DNA of 64,000 nt from positions 1-64,000 of the forward strand of contig CAUBDX010000008.1 of assembly GCA_958434805.1 (NCBI GenBank). Reading direction: 5' to 3'. Positions 54,758 through 64,000 of this stretch are shown piece after piece. Both the position numbers and the translations under genes were made by a program. Numbering within the stretch: the stretch's first letter is position 1; the number at the start of each line of letters is the position of its first letter. This stretch comes from an uncultured Phocaeicola sp. GTDB taxonomy: Bacteria > Bacteroidota > Bacteroidia > Bacteroidales > Bacteroidaceae. Below the pieces are notes generated by a model. It was not told the origin of the DNA. It made no database searches and saw only the letters and a program-made list of their open reading frames with translations.

Positions 54758-55807
54758 ATGATTAGACCTGATTATCCTTCCGTCTTGCTAATTTATACCG
54801 GAGGAACAATCGGGATGATAGAAAATCCCGAAACCGGAGCATTGGAAGCTTTCAATTTCGACCAACTTCAAGAAAATGTTCCAGAACTGAAACGCTTCAA
54901 CTGCCGCATATCTTCCTATCAGTTCAACCCTCCTATTGACTCTTCAGATATGGAGCCGGCTCTTTGGGCAAAACTTGTAAAGATAATCCATTATAATTAT
55001 GATAATTTTGACGGATTTGTCATCCTTCACGGAACCGATACCATGGCTTATACGGCATCTGCTCTCAGCTTCATGCTGGAAAACCTGAGCAAACCCGTTA
55101 TTCTTACTGGAAGCCAGCTTCCCATAGGCATGTTGCGCACTGACGGAAAAGAAAACCTAATCACCGCCATCGAAATAGCGGCAGCACGGAACCCCGACGG
55201 TACAGCCGTAGTTCCAGAAGTGTGTATTTTCTTCGAAAACCACCTCTTACGAGGAAACCGTACCACGAAAATCAATGCCGAAAACTTCAATGCGTTCCGC
55301 TCTTACAATTATCCGGCCTTAGCCACTACCGGTATTCACATCAAATATGAATACGACCGTATACGCAAGGTTGACCCGTCAATTCCCATGCACCCACATT
55401 ACGTGTTCGACACAAACGTAATTATTCTTACACTATTCCCCGGAATACAGGAAAATATCGTGCGCATGGTGTTGAATACTAAAGAGCTGAAAGCCGTCGT
55501 CTTGAAAACTTACGGATCAGGAAATGCCCCGCAAAAGCCATGGTTCATCCAGCTGTTAAAAGAAGCTACCCAAAGAGGGGTAGTCATTGTGAATATCTCG
55601 CAATGTCAAACCGGCATGGTGGAAATGGCACGGTACGAAACCGGACTTCATCTGCTTGACGCAGGTGTTATCAGCGGATACGATGCCACTGTAGAAAGCG
55701 TACTTACCAAACTGATGTTCTTGCTCGGACACAACATGAGCCCAGAAGAAATCAGAAAAGAAATGAGCCGCCCGCTGGCAGGAGAGTTCACACGCCCCGA
55801 ACTGTAA
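54758..55807 (+). CDS. ansA: type I (cytoplasmic) L-asparaginase
   Basis: The 349-residue enzyme has no signal peptide and both catalytic Thr motifs: YTGGTIGM near residue 15 and HGTDTMAYTASAL near 95, plus SQLPIGMLRTDGKENL and the C-terminal allosteric-type domain. It hydrolyses asparagine to aspartate and ammonia. It stands alone with its own promoter. Confidence 0.95.
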   Translation: MIRPDYPSVLLIYTGGTIGMIENPETGALEAFNFDQLQENVPELKRFNCRISSYQFNPPIDSSDMEPALWAKLVKIIHYNYDNFDGFVILHGTDTMAYTASALSFMLENLSKPVILTGSQLPIGMLRTDGKENLITAIEIAAARNPDGTAVVPEVCIFFENHLLRGNRTTKINAENFNAFRSYNYPALATTGIHIKYEYDRIRKVDPSIPMHPHYVFDTNVIILTLFPGIQENIVRMVLNTKELKAVVLKTYGSGNAPQKPWFIQLLKEATQRGVVIVNISQCQTGMVEMARYETGLHLLDAGVISGYDATVESVLTKLMFLLGHNMSPEEIRKEMSRPLAGEFTRPEL

Positions 55808-55855
55808 CCAAATTGTAACATCTATTTCATAATCACGAAACAAAATAAGGTCACC

Positions 55856-55887
55856 TTTGCGCAAGATAACAAAAAAGCATATTTTTG
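55856..55887 (+). promoter_or_regulatory. promoter of the two-component operon
   Basis: TTTG (55856-55859), 20-bp spacer, TATTTTTG (55880-55887); the leader is about 70 bases. Confidence 0.78.
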
Positions 55888-55964
55888 TAAATAAACTCAT
55901 AATTAGATAAGCTCTGATTCTGTCGGGAGACAGGGCTATATCTATCTTAAACAAAGAAAGATAT

Positions 55965-56651
55965 ATGAACGATTTCCGCATTTTAGTTGTTGATGACGAA
56001 GAAGACCTTTGTGAAATTCTCAAGTTTAATCTTGAAATGGAAGGTTATCAGGTAGATACAGCCAACTCAGCTGAAGAAGCCTTAAAGTTGGAGCTACCCC
56101 GTTATGACTTGCTCTTGTTAGACGTGATGATGGGAGAAATATCCGGATTTAAAATGGCTCGCATGATGAAGCAAAACAAAGATACTGCCAATATTCCGAT
56201 TATCTTCATCACAGCGAAAGATACTGAAAACGATACCATCACCGGATTCAACTTAGGAGCCGATGATTACATTTCCAAACCGTTTTCGCTTCGTGAAGTT
56301 ATCCTTCGCGTAAAAGCCGTATTGCGGCGTACCGGAAGCACACAGACTGACAATGAGGAAAAACTGACATATAAAGGCTTAGTCATTGATATACCAAAGA
56401 AAAAAGTCACCATCAATGACGAAGAAATATCACTGACCAAAAAAGAATTTGAAATCCTCTTGTTTCTGCTTCAAAACCAAGGCCGTGTTTTCTCGCGTGA
56501 AGACATTCTTGCCCGCGTATGGCACGACGAGGTCTATGTTCTTGACCGCACCATTGATGTAAATATTACCCGTCTCCGCAAAAAAATAGGTGAGTACGGA
56601 CAGCGTATCGTTACCCGCCTGGGATATGGCTATTGCTTTGAGTGCGAATAA
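55965..56651 (+). CDS. OmpR/PhoB-family response regulator
   Basis: The 228-residue regulator has a receiver domain (1-120; acidic D10, D11, phosphoacceptor D53 in LLLLDVMM, the switch residues in FITAKD and KPF) and a winged-helix DNA-binding domain (about 130-226; EEISLTKKEFEILLFLLQN and VDVNITRLRKKI-like). It is the PhoB subgroup. It differs in its N-terminus from the B. fragilis RprY regulator, as I remember that sequence, so I do not assign that name. The sensor kinase gene follows by 18 bp. Confidence 0.93.
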   Translation: MNDFRILVVDDEEDLCEILKFNLEMEGYQVDTANSAEEALKLELPRYDLLLLDVMMGEISGFKMARMMKQNKDTANIPIIFITAKDTENDTITGFNLGADDYISKPFSLREVILRVKAVLRRTGSTQTDNEEKLTYKGLVIDIPKKKVTINDEEISLTKKEFEILLFLLQNQGRVFSREDILARVWHDEVYVLDRTIDVNITRLRKKIGEYGQRIVTRLGYGYCFECE

Positions 56652-56669
56652 ACTATATTTTCACCTACC

Positions 56670-58472
56670 ATGATTAAACCTGCATATCGCATCCTCTCGT
56701 TCAGCCAAAGGCTGTTTTTATCTGTCATTATCCTTTTCCTGGCTTTCGCAGGATGTTTTATGGCTTTCCAATACCAACGGGAAAAGGCCTATAAAAGTGA
56801 CCTGCTGAATACCCAATTACAAAACTATAACAACCAACTTTGCGACTTTATAAGCGAACAAGGCGGAGTTGACATAGAAGCCATGCAGCACTATGTCGGC
56901 ACCCATATGATACCCAACCTGCGCGTCACCCTGATCAACCCCAACGGAAAGGTGATTTATGATAACACCCAAAAAAATTTAAGCGTATTCAAAAATCACT
57001 CCTCACGCAAGGAAGTGCAAGACGCCTTGATGTACGGAAGCGGCTACTCCATCAACCGTTCTTCGGAAAGCATTGTGGGAGAAGAATATTTTTACTCAGC
57101 ACGGTACTATCCGTTACATCGGCTCATTATCCGGTCGGCACTGCCTTACAATCTCAGTCTGAGTCAGCACTTAAAGGCGGATTCAACCTACCTGTGGTTT
57201 GCTTTTGCTATCAGCCTCATCCTGGTCATCGCGTTCTACCGCTTTACGCGGAAACTTGGTAAATCAATCACGAAACTAAAGGAGTTTGCCATGAAAGCCG
57301 ACCGCAATGAGCCCATTGATGTAGAGATACTCAACACGTTCCCTAAAAATGAATTAGGAGATATTTCACAACACATCATTAAAATATACAAACGTTTACA
57401 TCGCGCAAAAGAAGCATTGTATATTGAACGTGAAAAACTGATTTCTCACCTGCAGACCGCCCATGAAGGCTTAGGGGTTTTTACGAAGGAGCGAAAGGAA
57501 ATCTTGGTAAACAATCTTTTCACACAGTATATCAATAACATATCCGACCGTAACCTCAGCTCTTCCGACTCTATTTTTACCATTCCGGAACTGAAACCCA
57601 TTACTGATTTCCTAAACCGGAATGAAGGTAATTACAGTAAAGAGGAAAAAAGGCTGTCACTGCACATTAATAAAAACGCCCGTTCTTTTACGGTGGAATG
57701 TATCATCTTTCAAGACTTGTCTTTTGAAATTTCTATAAACGACATCACACAAGAAGAAGAGCAGGCCCGACTCAAGCGTCAACTAACACAAAACATTGCT
57801 CATGAGCTGAAGACTCCGGTAAGCAGCATACAAGGCTATCTGGAAACCATCATCAGCAATCCTAATATTCCGCAGGAAAATTTACGTACGTTCCTGGAAC
57901 GAAGCTATGCGCAAAGTAACCGACTTACCCTGCTGCTGCGTGACATTTCTATGCTGACCCGCATGGATGAGGCGCCGAAAATGGTGGAAAAAGAGACGGT
58001 AGACTTAAGCCGGATTGTAGAAAATATCTTAAATGAGGTGGCTCTGGGATTGGAGGAAAAACAGATACGGGTCATCAATCTGTTGCCCAAGAATCTGATT
58101 CTTTCGGGAAACAGCTCACTGCTTTATTCCATCTTCCGCAATCTGACCGACAATGCCATTGCATATGCAGGTACAGGTATACAGATTACCATCAACTGTT
58201 TCCGTGAAGACGAGAAGTTCTATTACTTCAGTTTTTCAGACACCGGTATAGGCGTACCCGAGGAACACTTGAATCGTCTGTTCGAACGTTTCTACCGCGT
58301 TGACAAAGGGCGTTCACGTAAACTCGGAGGAACCGGACTCGGACTTGCCATCGTGAAAAACTCTGTACTCTTCCACGGGGGAACGATCTTTGCAAAAAAT
58401 GCTCCTACCGGTGGACTGGAGTTTGTCTTTACTTTGCAAAAGAATGATGCGGGAAGCTCTGCTGCTTCTTGA
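56670..58472 (+). CDS. membrane sensor histidine kinase
   Basis: The 600-residue kinase has two membrane segments (about 12-30 and 170-190) around a periplasmic sensor domain of about 140 residues, a HAMP-like linker, a PAS-like region (about 270-360), the H-box with phosphoacceptor H378 in AHELKTPVSS, the N-box (NLTDNAIAY) and G-boxes (FSDTGIGVP, GGTGLGLAIVKN). It is the PhoR-like partner of the preceding regulator. The signal is unknown; phosphate genes are not adjacent. Confidence 0.93.
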   Translation: MIKPAYRILSFSQRLFLSVIILFLAFAGCFMAFQYQREKAYKSDLLNTQLQNYNNQLCDFISEQGGVDIEAMQHYVGTHMIPNLRVTLINPNGKVIYDNTQKNLSVFKNHSSRKEVQDALMYGSGYSINRSSESIVGEEYFYSARYYPLHRLIIRSALPYNLSLSQHLKADSTYLWFAFAISLILVIAFYRFTRKLGKSITKLKEFAMKADRNEPIDVEILNTFPKNELGDISQHIIKIYKRLHRAKEALYIEREKLISHLQTAHEGLGVFTKERKEILVNNLFTQYINNISDRNLSSSDSIFTIPELKPITDFLNRNEGNYSKEEKRLSLHINKNARSFTVECIIFQDLSFEISINDITQEEEQARLKRQLTQNIAHELKTPVSSIQGYLETIISNPNIPQENLRTFLERSYAQSNRLTLLLRDISMLTRMDEAPKMVEKETVDLSRIVENILNEVALGLEEKQIRVINLLPKNLILSGNSSLLYSIFRNLTDNAIAYAGTGIQITINCFREDEKFYYFSFSDTGIGVPEEHLNRLFERFYRVDKGRSRKLGGTGLGLAIVKNSVLFHGGTIFAKNAPTGGLEFVFTLQKNDAGSSAAS

Positions 58473-58496
58473 TACAAATATCCGGCTGATTGATTC

Positions 58497-58557
58497 AAAT
58501 CCCCCTCCTGACCGACAGAAAGAAAAGTCTTCGCCGGGTTACGAGGGGGATTTTATT
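58497..58557. terminator. bidirectional terminator between the kinase and yjbQ
   Basis: AAATCCCCCTC (58497-58507) pairs perfectly with GAGGGGGATTT (58543-58553). The flanking genes converge on it. Confidence 0.85.
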
Positions 58558-58559
58558 TA

Positions 58560-58976
58560 CTACTCTCCCATTACGGTAGCCACCAGTTTCCTTCCTCCCC
58601 CATCGTCACGAAACTCACAAAGATAAATGCCTTGCCATGTTCCAAGGTTCAAACGCCCTTTGGTAATCGGTATGGTAAGTGAAACACCTGTCAGTATGCT
58701 TTTGGCATGAGCCGGCATGTCATCAAGACCTTCAAGGATATGGTCATAATAAGGCTCGCCTTCTTTCACCAAACGGTTAAAAATCTTCTCCATGTCACTG
58801 CGCACATCAGGGTCAGCATTTTCATTGATGCTCAGTGCACAACTGGTATGTTTCACAAAAAGGTTCAAAAGACCCTGCTGGGGCAATGGCTGAGGCAAAT
58901 GCTGCATAATTTCAGCGGTCACCAAGTGAAAGCCGCGCCTTTTAGGCGTCAAGGTAAATTCTGTCTGTTGAATCAT
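58560..58976 (-). CDS. YjbQ/UPF0047 family protein
   Basis: The 138-residue protein matches the YjbQ family: FVKHTSCALSINENADPDVRSD (metal-site His and Asp), HAKSILTG, and the closing LGTWQGIYLCEFRD and GGGRKLVATV segment. Family members form compact trimers; some show weak thiamine-phosphate synthase activity, but the true role is unsettled. It is monocistronic and convergent with the kinase gene. Confidence 0.93.
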   Translation of the reverse strand: MIQQTEFTLTPKRRGFHLVTAEIMQHLPQPLPQQGLLNLFVKHTSCALSINENADPDVRSDMEKIFNRLVKEGEPYYDHILEGLDDMPAHAKSILTGVSLTIPITKGRLNLGTWQGIYLCEFRDDGGGRKLVATVMGE

Positions 58977-59080
58977 AAATTACGTTGTCTAACATGAATT
59001 AATAAAAACTATAAAATTACAGAGTTTTATGATATAACCTATCATTTTTATCTGAAAACCTTCATAGTTCAGAATGCAAA

Positions 59081-59111
59081 TTGAATTAGTTCTCATTTTT
59101 TCATACTTTTG
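59081..59111 (+). promoter_or_regulatory. promoter of the Sel1-repeat gene
   Basis: TTG (59081-59083), 20-bp spacer, TACTTTTG (59104-59111), 38 bp before the start codon. Confidence 0.7.
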
Positions 59112-59149
59112 CATCCAAGAATCATTATACCCCTTTAAAGAACATATCC

Positions 59150-60241
59150 ATGCTACACCACTTGACCGTCTCCACCCTTAATCATACTCCTTTCAACCTC
59201 CCACAGTTTCTCAAGTATCTGGATGTTCCCATCACGCAAGAGCTTGAAGGAACAGAAGGAAACGCCACGTTTTATTATCTTCAACGACCCGATCACTCGA
59301 CCACCTTCTTCCTGCTGGTTGACTGCGGAGAAGGGACTTATGAAATCGGGATGGATGGAATGGCTTCCTTTGCCGACTATAAATTCTTCCCCTACCTGGC
59401 CGACAGCCTGCACCGCTACTTAACGGATACTCCCCTACTGATAGACAACCAGTCGGTGTTCGACAGATACAATGAAGAATGGATAGCTGAAGCCATCGGT
59501 GAAGAAATTGCTACACTCAAATCTGTTCTTTCCATTGCACCGCGCTATTATCTCACGCTTTCTTTCGAACCGCTGAGTTATCTTTCAAAAGAAATGTTGG
59601 CTGAAGTGGCAACAGGATTACATTCATCTACCCCACGCATTTACGGATATTCTCAGTTTTTAATGCGCAACCATCGGCTCAAACAAGCTACAGACGAGGA
59701 ATTTGCTGCCGACCAGAAACTCAGTGAACAAGAAATCATGGTGGATGTGCCTCAGCATACATCCATCGGAAGAGTCAAGTCGTGGCAGATAGACGGCGCT
59801 GAAACATGGGAAAGCTATGCAGATGAAGATGTCAAAATGCTCCTGGCTATAGGGGAACGTTTCAAGCGGGGGCAAGAAGTAGATGGAGTGGTACTGAACG
59901 ATTTGGGAACCATTTATCAAGAAGGAATCGGAGTTAAACAAGACGGGCATCTGGCAGAATATTGGTTCAGGCAAGCCATCGCACAAGGAGACCACCACTA
60001 TGCACCCAGCAACTTAGGCGATCTTTACCGCAAAGGATGTGCCATGCTTCCCGCTTCACTGCCCCAAGCCCTGCAAGCTTACCTTCTTTCTGAAGATCCT
60101 TATGCTCATTACCGCATCGGTCAGGCTTACGAAGAAGGATGGACAGGAAGCGTGGATATGGAAAAAGCCATGAAGTGGTACCGGATAGCTGAAAAAGAGG
60201 GACATCACCTGGCTGTCAAGCGATTAAGAGAAAATCTATAA
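59150..60241 (+). CDS. Sel1-repeat protein of unknown function
   Basis: The 363-residue protein has no export signal. Its first 230 residues form a domain I do not recognise, with several paired aromatic and acidic stretches (FFLLVDCGEGTYEIGMDG). The C-terminal part has about three Sel1/TPR-like repeats: LNDLGTIYQEGIGVKQDGHLAEYWFRQA, PSNLGDLYRKGC and YRIGQAYEEGWTG...KAMKWYRIAEKEG. Sel1 repeats mediate protein contacts. It is monocistronic with its own promoter, directly upstream of grpE-dnaJ. Confidence 0.75.
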   Translation: MLHHLTVSTLNHTPFNLPQFLKYLDVPITQELEGTEGNATFYYLQRPDHSTTFFLLVDCGEGTYEIGMDGMASFADYKFFPYLADSLHRYLTDTPLLIDNQSVFDRYNEEWIAEAIGEEIATLKSVLSIAPRYYLTLSFEPLSYLSKEMLAEVATGLHSSTPRIYGYSQFLMRNHRLKQATDEEFAADQKLSEQEIMVDVPQHTSIGRVKSWQIDGAETWESYADEDVKMLLAIGERFKRGQEVDGVVLNDLGTIYQEGIGVKQDGHLAEYWFRQAIAQGDHHYAPSNLGDLYRKGCAMLPASLPQALQAYLLSEDPYAHYRIGQAYEEGWTGSVDMEKAMKWYRIAEKEGHHLAVKRLRENL

Positions 60242-60409
60242 ACCGATTCTCCCCCCTCAGAAACGCCTAAGAGTTTTACCGGATTCACTTCCGCATGTAT
60301 AGCGAAACACCTAAACGAATAGTCACAAACACTTTGGCGTCTGTAAATGATTTATCTGCTTTTCACCGGCCAATTTCTAAACAAGACTGCCAGTCTGACA
60401 TTTTTTCAT

Positions 60410-60417
60410 TATTTTTG
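60410..60417 (+). promoter_or_regulatory. -7 element of grpE-dnaJ
   Basis: TATTTTTG matches TAnnTTTG and gives a leader of about 85 bases; the -33 region is weak. No CIRCE-like inverted repeat is visible, so control by HrcA is not indicated here. Confidence 0.5.
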
Positions 60418-60507
60418 CAGCAAATTCCAGTTCAATCCGCCCAAGGCACACTATTTGCTGTTAAGCGAAAAGACATACAAGCATCGAAATAATAAAATAA
60501 CTAACAT

Positions 60508-61098
60508 ATGAGTACAAAAGAAAATAATATCCCACAGGAAGAAGAAGTAGTTAAAAACCAAGAAGCAGAAACTTCGCAAACAAATACGGAAGAACAATCA
60601 AACGCACAAGAAGCTCAAGAGGAACTGACTCCGGAAGAACAGTTGAGCAAAGACCTTGAAACTGCCCAAGCTACGATTGAAGACCAAAAAGACAAATACC
60701 TCCGCCTGTCGGCAGAATTCGACAACTATCGTAAACGTACGATGAAAGAGAAAGCAGAGTTGATTAAGAATGGAGGAGAAAAAGCCATTGCTGCCATCCT
60801 TCCTATCTTGGATGACCTGGAACGCGCCTTAGCCAATATGCAAAAGGCAGACGACGTAAAGGCCATGTATGAGGGAATTGACCTTATCTATCAGAAATTC
60901 TTGAAAAATCTGAATCAGGAAGGACTGGAAAAGATGAGTCCGATTGGCGAAGCTTTTGATACAGATTTCCACGAAGCTGTAGCATTGGTTCCGGCTCAAG
61001 AAGAAGAACAGAAGGGCAAAGTTCTTGACTGTGTTCAAACTGGCTATAAACTAAATGATAAGGTAATTCGCCATGCTAAAGTAGTGGTGGCACAATAA
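60508..61098 (+). CDS. grpE: GrpE nucleotide exchange factor
   Basis: The 196-residue protein has a disordered acidic N-terminus (about 1-50), a long coiled coil (about 50-100), and the GrpE core ([25 protein letters not shown], then [22 protein letters not shown] and the C-terminal beta wing [23 protein letters not shown]). It releases ADP from DnaK. dnaJ follows by 14 bp. Confidence 0.96.
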   Translation: MSTKENNIPQEEEVVKNQEAETSQTNTEEQSNAQEAQEELTPEEQLSKDLETAQATIEDQKDKYLRLSAEFDNYRKRTMKEKAELIKNGGEKAIAAILPILDDLERALANMQKADDVKAMYEGIDLIYQKFLKNLNQEGLEKMSPIGEAFDTDFHEAVALVPAQEEEQKGKVLDCVQTGYKLNDKVIRHAKVVVAQ

Positions 61099-61112
61099 AA
61101 TACGGAAACGAC

Positions 61113-62285
61113 ATGGCGAAAAGAGATTATTATGAAGTGCTGGGTGTTGACAAATCAGCCACAGCCGATGCGATAAAGAAAGCATACCGAAAAAAAGCAA
61201 TCCAATATCATCCTGATAAAAATCCGGGCGACAAAGAAGCTGAAGAAAAGTTTAAAGAAGCAGCCGAAGCCTATGAAGTGCTAAGCAACCCGGATAAACG
61301 AGCTCGCTACGACCAGTTCGGACATGCCGGAGTGGACGGGGCTGCCGGAGCCGGAGGCTTTGGAGGTTTCGGTGGACAAGGCATGTCAATGGATGACATC
61401 TTCTCTATGTTCGGGGATATATTCGGTGGTCATGGTGGCTTCGGAGGCTTCGGCGGAGGAGGTGCCCAACCTCGCCAACGCAAGTTCAGGGGTTCAGATC
61501 TTCGCGTAAAAGTCAAGCTTTCATTAAAGGATATTTCAACTGGCGTTGAAAAGAAATTCAAACTGAAAAAGTATGTTCCCTGCTCACACTGCCACGGAAC
61601 CGGTGCAGAGGGAGACGGAGGTGTAGAGACCTGTCCTACTTGCCACGGAACCGGTAGTGTAACCCGCACCCAGCAAAGCATCTTCGGTATGATGCAGACC
61701 CAGACGGTTTGTCCGCAGTGTAACGGAGAAGGTAAAATCATCAAAAACAAGTGTAAGGAGTGTGGAGGCGAAGGTATTGTTTACGGCGAAGAAGTAGTTA
61801 CCGTAAAAATTCCAGCCGGTGTAGCCGAAGGTATGCAAGTAACCATGAACGGAAAAGGAAACGCCGGTAAGCATAATGGAGTACCAGGCGACTTGCTGGT
61901 CTTGATTGAAGAAGAGAAACATCCTGAGTTGATACGCGACGAAAGCGACTTGATTTACAATCTGTTGCTCAGCGTCCCGACTGCTGCGTTAGGAGGTACC
62001 GTTGAAATCCCTACGATTGACGGCAAGGCTAAAATAAAAATAGAACCGGGAACACAACCGGGCAAAGTGCTTCGCCTGCGCGGCAAAGGATTACCCAACA
62101 TCAACAGCTACGGATATAGTACCGGCACTGGTGATTTATTGGTCAACATCAGCGTCTATATTCCAGAGACATTGACTAAAGAAGAAAAACAACTATTGGA
62201 AAAATGGCAGGAGTCGGAAAGTTTCCAGCCTAACATGAGCTTGAAGGAAAAAATATTCAAGAAATTCAGAAGCTTATTTGATTAA
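61113..62285 (+). CDS. dnaJ: molecular chaperone DnaJ
   Basis: The 390-residue protein is a class A Hsp40: J domain with HPD at 33-35, a Gly/Phe-rich linker (about 75-125), four CxxCxGxG zinc repeats ([32 protein letters not shown]) and C-terminal substrate-binding domains. It delivers unfolded proteins to DnaK and stimulates its ATPase. It forms an operon with grpE; dnaK is not in the window. Confidence 0.97.
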   Translation: MAKRDYYEVLGVDKSATADAIKKAYRKKAIQYHPDKNPGDKEAEEKFKEAAEAYEVLSNPDKRARYDQFGHAGVDGAAGAGGFGGFGGQGMSMDDIFSMFGDIFGGHGGFGGFGGGGAQPRQRKFRGSDLRVKVKLSLKDISTGVEKKFKLKKYVPCSHCHGTGAEGDGGVETCPTCHGTGSVTRTQQSIFGMMQTQTVCPQCNGEGKIIKNKCKECGGEGIVYGEEVVTVKIPAGVAEGMQVTMNGKGNAGKHNGVPGDLLVLIEEEKHPELIRDESDLIYNLLLSVPTAALGGTVEIPTIDGKAKIKIEPGTQPGKVLRLRGKGLPNINSYGYSTGTGDLLVNISVYIPETLTKEEKQLLEKWQESESFQPNMSLKEKIFKKFRSLFD

Positions 62286-62304
62286 TCCAGAGGTTTATAA
62301 AAAT

Positions 62305-62358
62305 CGCCTGTTTCTCTTACAACATTTATTTAGCTGAAGAGGGAAACAGGTGTTTTTT
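62305..62358 (+). terminator. terminator of grpE-dnaJ
   Basis: CCTGTTTC-TCTT (62307-62318) pairs with AAGA-GG-GAAACAGG (62337-62350), with a small bulge, followed by T-run. Confidence 0.8.
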
Positions 62359-62382
62359 TATACCCCAACCATACAGAACCGT

Positions 62383-62425
62383 CAAAAAAATACCACTCAT
62401 ACAAATCATCCTGCATGAGTGGTAT
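62383..62425 (-). terminator. terminator of the phospho-sugar mutase gene
   Basis: ATACCACTCAT (62390-62400) pairs perfectly with ATGAGTGGTAT (62415-62425); on the minus strand a T-run follows (complement of the A-run at 62384-62390). It lies 29 bp past the mutase stop. Confidence 0.85.
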
Positions 62426-62453
62426 TATATTACGAAACAGTTAGCTGCAAGGT

Positions 62454-64000
62454 TTAAATACCCAATGATTTCTTAACAGCTTCAACCTTTTCATTAGCGT
62501 CAGCATCGGCTCCGGCATAGCACTTCGCACATTGCATTTCGCCTTTTATCTCCATATAAAATTTAATCTTCGGTTCTGTTCCTGACGGGCGCACTGAAAC
62601 TTTTGTTCCATCAGCAGTAAAGAACTGAAGAACATTTGAAGGTTCCGGCATATCCAGCTCAGATACATTACCTTTATTGTCGGTTGCTTTCAATGTCTTG
62701 AAGTCTTTAACCAGCACAACTTCCGAGCCACCCAGTTCCTTCGGCGGACAAGCACGGAAATTATCCATCATTGCCTTGATTTCATCAGCACCGCTCTTAC
62801 CCGGCTTAACTACGTTAACTGTTACTTCTTTAGAGAAACCGTATTCAACATAGATTTCCATCAGTACATCATACAGAGTCTTACCCTGATCTTTCGCCCA
62901 AGCACAAATTTCAGCAAGCAAAGAACAAGCCGAAACCGCATCTTTATCGCGAACAAAATCCTCAGCCAAGAAACCATAACTTTCTTCACCGCCACCGATA
63001 TACTGTTTTACACCTTCATTCAAACGGATTTCACGTGCAATCCATTTAAATCCGGTATAGCAATCGAACATTTCAATCTTATTCTTGTCGGCTACAGCCT
63101 TAATCAGTTCAGTAGTAACAATGGTTTTTACGACAAACTCGTTTCCTTTCATCTTACCCATTGCAATACGGTTCTTGATGATGTAATACAAGAAAATCAA
63201 GCAAGTCTGGTTACCGTTAACCAAAACCCATTCACCCTTACTGTCTTTACAAGCCATACCTACACGGTCAGCATCAGGGTCGGAAGCCATCACGATATCT
63301 GCATCAATTTCTTTAGCCAGATTAATAGCCATAGAAAGAGCTTCCGCATTTTCCGGGTTCGGAGAGATTACAGTTGGAAAATCTCCACTCTTAATCATCT
63401 GTTCGGGTACACAATGTATATTTTCGAATCCCCACAACTTCAATGACTGCGGAATAAGCATCATACCTGTACCGTGAATCGGAGTATAAACAATCTTCAG
63501 GTCTTTCTGACGTTTAATTACTTCCGGATCAATAGAAATGGTATGAACCTGACGCAAATATTCATCGTCAATTTCCTTGCCTATAATCTGAATCAGTTCT
63601 TTATTTCCTTCAAATTTAATATCGGCAGCCGAAGCAATCTTATTTACCTCGTCAATAATACCCTTATCATGCGGAGCCAGAACCTGGGCACCATCATCCC
63701 AATAAGCTTTATAACCGTTATATTCTTTCGGATTGTGAGATGCTGTCAGAATAATACCGCTTTGGCAACCCAGATGACGAATGGCAAACGACATTTCCGG
63801 AGTAGGACGCATATCCTCAAACAGATAGACTTTAATACCATTGGCAGAGAATATATTAGCAGAAATTTCGGCAAACAGACGGCTGTTATTACGGCAGTCA
63901 TGACCTACAACTACTGAAATATCATTCTTTCCGGCAAAACACTTGTTCAGGTAATTTGACAAGCCTTGTGTAGCTGCCCCAACAGTATAGATATTCATAC
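62454..64000 (-). CDS. phospho-sugar mutase (PGM2-type), N-terminus outside the window
   Basis: The frame is open to the right edge; the Met at 63998 (MNIYTVGAATQGL) matches an internal position of this family, about 65 residues from the usual start, so the gene continues beyond 64000. The visible 514 residues hold the phosphoserine loop TASHNPKEYNGYKAYW, the metal loop DPDADRVG, a sugar-binding GEESYG segment and the C-terminal phosphate-binding RPSGTEPKIKFY. It should interconvert glucose or mannose 1- and 6-phosphates (pentose phosphates in some members). Transcription ends at its own terminator, convergent with dnaJ. Confidence 0.92.
   Translation of the reverse strand, partial: MNIYTVGAATQGLSNYLNKCFAGKNDISVVVGHDCRNNSRLFAEISANIFSANGIKVYLFEDMRPTPEMSFAIRHLGCQSGIILTASHNPKEYNGYKAYWDDGAQVLAPHDKGIIDEVNKIASAADIKFEGNKELIQIIGKEIDDEYLRQVHTISIDPEVIKRQKDLKIVYTPIHGTGMMLIPQSLKLWGFENIHCVPEQMIKSGDFPTVISPNPENAEALSMAINLAKEIDADIVMASDPDADRVGMACKDSKGEWVLVNGNQTCLIFLYYIIKNRIAMGKMKGNEFVVKTIVTTELIKAVADKNKIEMFDCYTGFKWIAREIRLNEGVKQYIGGGEESYGFLAEDFVRDKDAVSACSLLAEICAWAKDQGKTLYDVLMEIYVEYGFSKEVTVNVVKPGKSGADEIKAMMDNFRACPPKELGGSEVVLVKDFKTLKATDNKGNVSELDMPEPSNVLQFFTADGTKVSVRPSGTEPKIKFYMEIKGEMQCAKCYAGADADANEKVEAVKKSLGI

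Noticed and set aside
55965..58472. RprX/RprY two-component system
   Set aside because: The receiver N-terminus differs from the B. fragilis RprY sequence as I recall it; PhoB/PhoR-like is the safer label.
60295..60492. 65-codon frame upstream of grpE
   Set aside because: It overlaps the grpE -7 element, has no family resemblance and no promoter of its own.

Overview
The window looks like chromosomal DNA of a gut Bacteroidaceae species (Bacteroides/Phocaeicola type). Supporting signs are the Bacteroidota promoter form TTTG-N19-21-TAnnTTTG in front of many genes, a TonB-dependent receptor with a carboxypeptidase-like N-terminal domain, a SusR-like membrane regulator beside a GH31 glycosidase, a PF14121-type putative porin, myo-inositol-phosphate synthase and an RND efflux operon with lipoprotein subunits. 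The species assignment is inference. Most of the window is ordinary housekeeping and metabolic DNA; no CRISPR array, phage, integrated conjugative element or tRNA/rRNA gene was found.

Layout. 1-6.3 kb is an eroded accessory patch: a deleted AAA/PD-(D/E)XK protein, an IS66-type orf remnant, two translationally coupled exported proteins of unknown function, a decayed IS4-type element and an outer-membrane barrel tail cut exactly at the IS end. 6.4-11.2 kb (minus strand) holds a 5'-nucleotidase lipoprotein, a His-rich small membrane protein and a TonB-dependent receptor. 11.3-18 kb holds a CbpA-like DnaJ, a SusR-like sensor/regulator broken by one stop codon, and its neighbour, a GH31 glycosidase. 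18-26 kb holds tex, nudC, ino1, a PfkB kinase and a YgiQ radical SAM protein. 26.2-31.4 kb is a three-gene exported peptidase operon (C69, C1B, S9). 31.5-38 kb (minus strand) is an aryl-pyruvate/aryl-acetate module: omega-amidase, iorA, iorB, aminotransferase, PaaK-type ligase, ACT protein. 38-45.3 kb holds prs, a B12-binding radical SAM protein, a porin, a solute-binding protein and a Gfo/Idh oxidoreductase. 45.4-51.6 kb is an RND efflux operon. 51.7-54 kb is a remnant trp operon, trpB and trpG only, behind an intact tryptophan leader peptide and attenuator. 54-60.2 kb holds a broken acetyltransferase, ansA, a two-component system, YjbQ and a Sel1-repeat protein. 60.5-62.3 kb is grpE-dnaJ, followed by a phospho-sugar mutase that runs off the right edge.

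How it fits together. The most notable point is tryptophan. A Trp-codon leader (FFWWR) with a strong terminator precedes trpB, but trpE, trpD, trpC, trpF and trpA are absent from their expected places. About 14 kb away lies a full set of genes that could make or break down aromatic amino acids through aryl-pyruvate and aryl-acetyl-CoA. Together these suggest Trp salvage from indole (TrpB) and/or indoleacetate (ligase plus IorAB plus aminotransferase) in place of de novo synthesis; this is inference. At least four genes carry a single in-frame stop (4864, 5878, 14585, 54401), which means either recent gene decay or sequence errors.
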